Source: Nonomuraea maritima
Lineage (GTDB): Bacteria > Actinomycetota > Actinomycetes > Streptosporangiales > Streptosporangiaceae
Direction: 5' to 3'
NCBI RefSeq assembly: GCF_900100395.1
Contig: NZ_FNFB01000029.1
Location: 29,259 to 93,258, forward strand
Length of the DNA stretch: 64,000 nucleotides
A model generated the notes under the pieces. That model did no database searches. It saw only the letters and a program-made list of their open reading frames with translations, and had not been told where the DNA came from. The position numbers were made by a program, and so were the translations under genes. Positions 60,751-64,000 of the stretch are shown piece after piece (position 1 is the stretch's first letter; each line of letters begins with the position of its first letter).

Positions 60751-63122
60751 GAGGCGCTCCCGATGGTGACGATGTCGCCGGCCAGCGCGCGCAGGTCACG
60801 CGTGACCGAGCAGCCGCCGGAGTTCGCCGGCACCCAGACCACGCGGTCGGGCAGGTCGGCGATGCGCAGCGGCAGCGTCACGACGCCGCCGACGACGAGC
60901 TTGTCGCCGTCGGTGACGCCGAGCTCGGCGGCCGTGGTCTCCGACACCAGCGCTTCGGCGGAGCGGGCCGTGCCCGCCAGGTACGGCTCGCCGTCCTGCA
61001 GCCGGCCCTCGTCGAGCAGCAGGTGCCAGGTCGCGAGCAGCGCCTGACCCGTCTCGGGGACCTCCGGCGAGCGGCTCAGCGCGCTCGGCGCCGGGACGCG
61101 GCTGCCGCGCCAGGAGCCGAGGGACGAAAGCTCGCGCCGGGCGGCCTTGGCGTCCGGCAGGGCGAGGTGGACGTCCATGCGGTCGGCCAGGTTGGCGATC
61201 ACGGCGAGGTCGGGCTGCAGGCCGGGCACCTTGATCGGCGCCTCGAACGAGCGGCCCCTGCCCTCCCAGTTGACGAACGTGCCGCTCTTCTCCTGGACGG
61301 CCGCGACGGGCAGCACCACGTCGGCGCGGTCGGTGACGGCGCTGGCGCGGATCTCCAGGCTGACGATGAACGGCGTGCGCTCCAGCGCGTCGAGCGCCGC
61401 GCCGGGGTCGGCCAGGTCGTACGGGTCGACGCCGGCCACGACCAGCGCGTCGAGCTCACCGTCGCGGGCGGCCTCGAGGATGCCTGCGGTGTCGCGGCCC
61501 GGCGTGGCGGGCAGTGAGGCGACGTTCCAGGCCCTCGCGACCTCGCCGCGCGCGGTCTCGTCGTCGACCGGACGGCCGATCGGCAGCAGGTTCGGCAGCG
61601 CGCCGGCCTCGACGGCGCCGCGCTCACCGGCCCGGCGCGGGATCCAGGCGAACTTGGCGTCGGAGGCGGCGGCCAGCCGGACGACTGCCGACAGCGCGCC
61701 GGGGACGCTCGCGAGGCGCTCGCCGGCGAGCACGATCGTGCCCGGGGCCAGCGTGCCGACCAGGTCGCCGATCGCGTCGGCCTCGCCGCCGGGGGCGGTG
61801 CGGATGAGCGTGCCGCCCATCTTCTCCAGCCCGGGGGTGGCGAACGGCGCGATCGCGGTGACCTTGAGGCCCTTCTTCATCCACGCCTTGCGCAGGCGCA
61901 GGAAGACGATCGGCGACTCCTCCTCGGGCTCGAACCCGACGAGCAGCACGTGCGGGGCGTTCTCGAGGTCGGTGTAGCCGATCTCGATGCCCTTGCCGGC
62001 CACCGCGTGCGCCAGGAACTGCGCCTCCTCGACGGAGTGCGGCCTGGCGCGGAAGTCGACGTCGTTGGTGCCGAGGGCGATACGGGCGAACTTGGCGTAG
62101 GCGTACGCGTCCTCGACCGTGACCCGGCCGCCGACCAGCACGCCGGCCTTGCCGCGGGCCTTGGCCAGGCCCTCGGCGGCGACGGCGAGCGCCTCCGGCC
62201 ACGAGGCGGGCACGAGCACGCCCTCCTCGTTACGGACCAGCGGCTGCTTGAGCCGGTCGGGCTGCGTGGCGTAGGTGAACGCCCAGCGGCCCTTGTCGCA
62301 GTTCCACTCCTCGTTCACCTGCGGGTCGTTGCCCGCCAGGCGGCGGGTGACCCGGCCGCGGCGGTGGTCGGTGCGCATGCTGCAGCCGGAGGCGCAGTGC
62401 TCGCAGGCGCTCGGCGTCGACACCAGGTCGAACGGGCGGGCGCGGAACCGGTAGGCGGCGCCGGTGAGCGCGCCGACCGGGCAGATCTGCACCGTGTTGC
62501 CGGAGAAGTAGGAGTTGAACGGCTTGCCGTCGGCCGTACGCACCTGCTCCTTGGCCCCGCGCTCGAAGAACTCGATGAGCGGGTCGCCGGCGATCTGGTC
62601 GGAGAAGCGGATGCAGCGGGCGCACTGGACGCAGCGCTCACGGTCGAGCAGCACCTGCGTCGACAGCGGCAGCGGCTTCGGGAAGGTGCGCTTCTGCTCC
62701 TGGAACCGGGACTCGCCGCGGCCGTTGGACATGGCCTGGTTCTGCAGCGGGCACTCGCCGCCCTTGTCGCAGACCGGGCAGTCGAGCGGGTGGTTCAGCA
62801 GCAGGAACTCCATCGCCGCCCGCTGCGCCTTCTCGGCGACCGGCGACGTGAGCTGCGTCTGCACGACCATGCCCTCGGCCACCTCGATGGCGCACGACGG
62901 CTGCGGCTTCGGGAAGCCGCGGCCGTTGCCCGCGTCGGGGATGTCGACCAGGCACTGGCGGCAGTTGGCCGCCGGGTCGAGCAGCGGGTGGTCGCAGAAC
63001 CTGGGGATCTGGATGCCCAGGAGCTCGGCGGCCCGGATGATCAGAGTGCCCTTGGGGACACTGACCTGGAACCCGTCGATCGTCAGGGTCACCAGGTTCG
63101 TTTCGGTCTCTACGACGGTCAC
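60747..63122 (-). CDS. nuoG: NADH-quinone oxidoreductase subunit G
   Basis: The 791-residue iron-sulfur subunit begins with a ferredoxin domain (RFCDHPLLDPAANCRQC), then HPLDCPVCDKGGECPLQ and CVQCARCIRFSDQIAGD for the 4Fe-4S clusters, CEHCASGCSMR, and a molybdopterin-oxidoreductase-like C-terminal domain. It passes electrons from NuoF to NuoI. GTG 63122 overlaps the nuoF stop (GTGA). Confidence 0.96.
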   Translation of the reverse strand: MTVVETETNLVTLTIDGFQVSVPKGTLIIRAAELLGIQIPRFCDHPLLDPAANCRQCLVDIPDAGNGRGFPKPQPSCAIEVAEGMVVQTQLTSPVAEKAQRAAMEFLLLNHPLDCPVCDKGGECPLQNQAMSNGRGESRFQEQKRTFPKPLPLSTQVLLDRERCVQCARCIRFSDQIAGDPLIEFFERGAKEQVRTADGKPFNSYFSGNTVQICPVGALTGAAYRFRARPFDLVSTPSACEHCASGCSMRTDHRRGRVTRRLAGNDPQVNEEWNCDKGRWAFTYATQPDRLKQPLVRNEEGVLVPASWPEALAVAAEGLAKARGKAGVLVGGRVTVEDAYAYAKFARIALGTNDVDFRARPHSVEEAQFLAHAVAGKGIEIGYTDLENAPHVLLVGFEPEEESPIVFLRLRKAWMKKGLKVTAIAPFATPGLEKMGGTLIRTAPGGEADAIGDLVGTLAPGTIVLAGERLASVPGALSAVVRLAAASDAKFAWIPRRAGERGAVEAGALPNLLPIGRPVDDETARGEVARAWNVASLPATPGRDTAGILEAARDGELDALVVAGVDPYDLADPGAALDALERTPFIVSLEIRASAVTDRADVVLPVAAVQEKSGTFVNWEGRGRSFEAPIKVPGLQPDLAVIANLADRMDVHLALPDAKAARRELSSLGSWRGSRVPAPSALSRSPEVPETGQALLATWHLLLDEGRLQDGEPYLAGTARSAEALVSETTAAELGVTDGDKLVVGGVVTLPLRIADLPDRVVWVPANSGGCSVTRDLRALAGDIVTIGSAS

Positions 63123-64000
63123 TGCTCACCCCAGAGAGTGGACTTCTTCGGGTCGAACGGACAGCCGCCGATCTCGAAGTGCTTGAGGTACTCCTCGCGG
63201 AAGTACTTCACCGAGGAGTGGATCGGGCTCGTCGCGCCGTCACCCAGCGCGCAGAACGAACGGCCCAGGATGTTGTCCGCGATGTCGGTGATCGTGGACA
63301 GGTCCTCTTCCGTGCCCTGGCCCGCCTCCAGTCGCTTGAGCACCTGCTTCAGCCAGTAGGTGCCCTCGCGGCATGGCGTGCACTTGCCGCACGACTCGTG
63401 GGCGTAGAACTCCGTCCAGCGCAGCACCACGCGGACCACACAGGTGGTCTCGTCGAAGATCTGCAGCGCGCGGGTGCCGAGCATGGAGCCCTTGGCGCCG
63501 ACCGCCTCGAAGTCGAGCGGCACGTCCAGGTGCTCGTCGGTGAAGATCGGCGTCGAGGCGCCCCCGGGAGTCCAGAACTTGAGTCGGTGGCTCTCGCGGA
63601 TGCCGCCCGCCATGTCGAGCAGCTCGCGCAGCGTGATGCCGAGCGGGGCCTCGTACTGGCCGGGGCGGGTGACGTGGCCGCTCAGCGAGAAGATGCCGAA
63701 GCCCTTGGACTTCTCGGTGCCCATTCCCGCGAACCAGTCGGCGCCCTTGTCGATGATCGAAGGAACACTGGCGATCGACTCGACGTTGTTCACGACAGTC
63801 GGCGAGGCGTAAAGACCCGCCACAGCGGGGAACGGAGGCTTGAGTCGCGGTTGACCCCTGAAGCCTTCGAGCGAGTCGAGCAGCGCCGTCTCCTCGCCGC
63901 AGATGTACGCGCCCGCGCCGCTGTGCACGACCAGCTCCAGGTCGAAGCCCGAGCCGAAGATGTCCTTGCCGAGGTAGCCCTTGTCGTAGGCCTCCTTGAC
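63119..64000 (-). CDS. nuoF: NADH-quinone oxidoreductase subunit F (5' end outside window)
   Basis: About 293 C-terminal residues are present. The frame remains open to 64000, so the start lies beyond the window. AYICGEETALLDSLEG is the conserved FMN/NADH region and SCGKCTPCREGTYW the 4Fe-4S cluster motif. NuoF binds NADH and FMN. It overlaps nuoG, and the remaining nuoA-E should lie on the same strand beyond 64000. Confidence 0.95.
   Translation of the reverse strand, partial: VKEAYDKGYLGKDIFGSGFDLELVVHSGAGAYICGEETALLDSLEGFRGQPRLKPPFPAVAGLYASPTVVNNVESIASVPSIIDKGADWFAGMGTEKSKGFGIFSLSGHVTRPGQYEAPLGITLRELLDMAGGIRESHRLKFWTPGGASTPIFTDEHLDVPLDFEAVGAKGSMLGTRALQIFDETTCVVRVVLRWTEFYAHESCGKCTPCREGTYWLKQVLKRLEAGQGTEEDLSTITDIADNILGRSFCALGDGATSPIHSSVKYFREEYLKHFEIGGCPFDPKKSTLWGEQ

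Overview
The window is very GC-rich DNA with strong G/C preference at third codon positions, many GTG and TTG starts, and 1-8 bp NTGA-type gene overlaps. This is typical of a filamentous actinomycete. The full nuo operon (here nuoF to nuoN), a korAB pair, a menaquinone-type polyprenyl synthase gene and a secreted chorismate mutase fit the Streptosporangiales/Streptomyces side of the Actinomycetota. The genus cannot be fixed from the sequence alone.

Layout. (1) 1-2848: korA (5' end outside the window) and korB, a 2-oxoacid:ferredoxin oxidoreductase, closed by a strong hairpin. (2) 2889-30332: a roughly 27 kb exopolysaccharide (EPS) locus of the Wzx/Wzy type. It holds a phosphoglycosyl transferase, a complete dTDP-rhamnose set (rmlA, rmlB, rmlD, rmlC), Wzx, Wzy and Wzz-like proteins and five glycosyltransferases. 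Modifying enzymes include two zinc-finger C-methyltransferases, two Fe(II)/2-oxoglutarate oxygenase-like proteins, a PIG-L and a NodB deacetylase, an acyltransferase, a CelD/FemAB-type acyltransferase, a sugar nucleotidyltransferase, SDR epimerases and an anchored beta-helix protein. There is also a protein of unknown function with two copies of a C-x4-H-x2-C module. The locus is built as alternating plus and minus operons whose 3' ends often overlap. (3) 30587-46491: assorted single genes and regulator/target pairs: GntR/EamA, MarR/NmrA, TetR/aldo-keto reductase, CapA-like, phytase-like esterase, two Ohr proteins, lgt, and a TetR-controlled Ohr/DUF308/flavoprotein reductase operon that runs to 47888. 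(4) 47905-50101: a decaying stretch with an FAD-oxidoreductase pseudogene, remnants of an ImmA/IrrE-PIN toxin-antitoxin-like pair, a truncated membrane protein and an intact secreted chorismate mutase. (5) 50123-52787: msrA, rarD and a polyprenyl diphosphate synthase. (6) 52798-64000: nuoN to nuoF on the minus strand (nuoF runs off the end), ten tightly coupled genes including the polyprenyl synthase.

How the parts work together. KorAB feeds electrons to ferredoxin, NDH-1 oxidises NADH onto menaquinone, and the polyprenyl synthase supplies the quinone side chain. The EPS locus would charge undecaprenyl phosphate with a hexose-1-phosphate, extend it with rhamnose and one or more C-methylated or amino sugars, decorate it, flip it, and polymerise it outside the membrane. 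Kor and nuo lie near each other in related genomes from memory, so the intervening 50 kb looks like a variable accessory block inside a core energy-metabolism neighbourhood.

The best leads for something new are the duplicated Cys/His protein at 9500-10456, the putative self-contained Ohr-reductase operon at 45465-47888, and the back-to-back palindromes at 30377-30411 upstream of the phosphoglycosyl transferase. No CRISPR array, tRNA, rRNA, IS element or prophage was seen.
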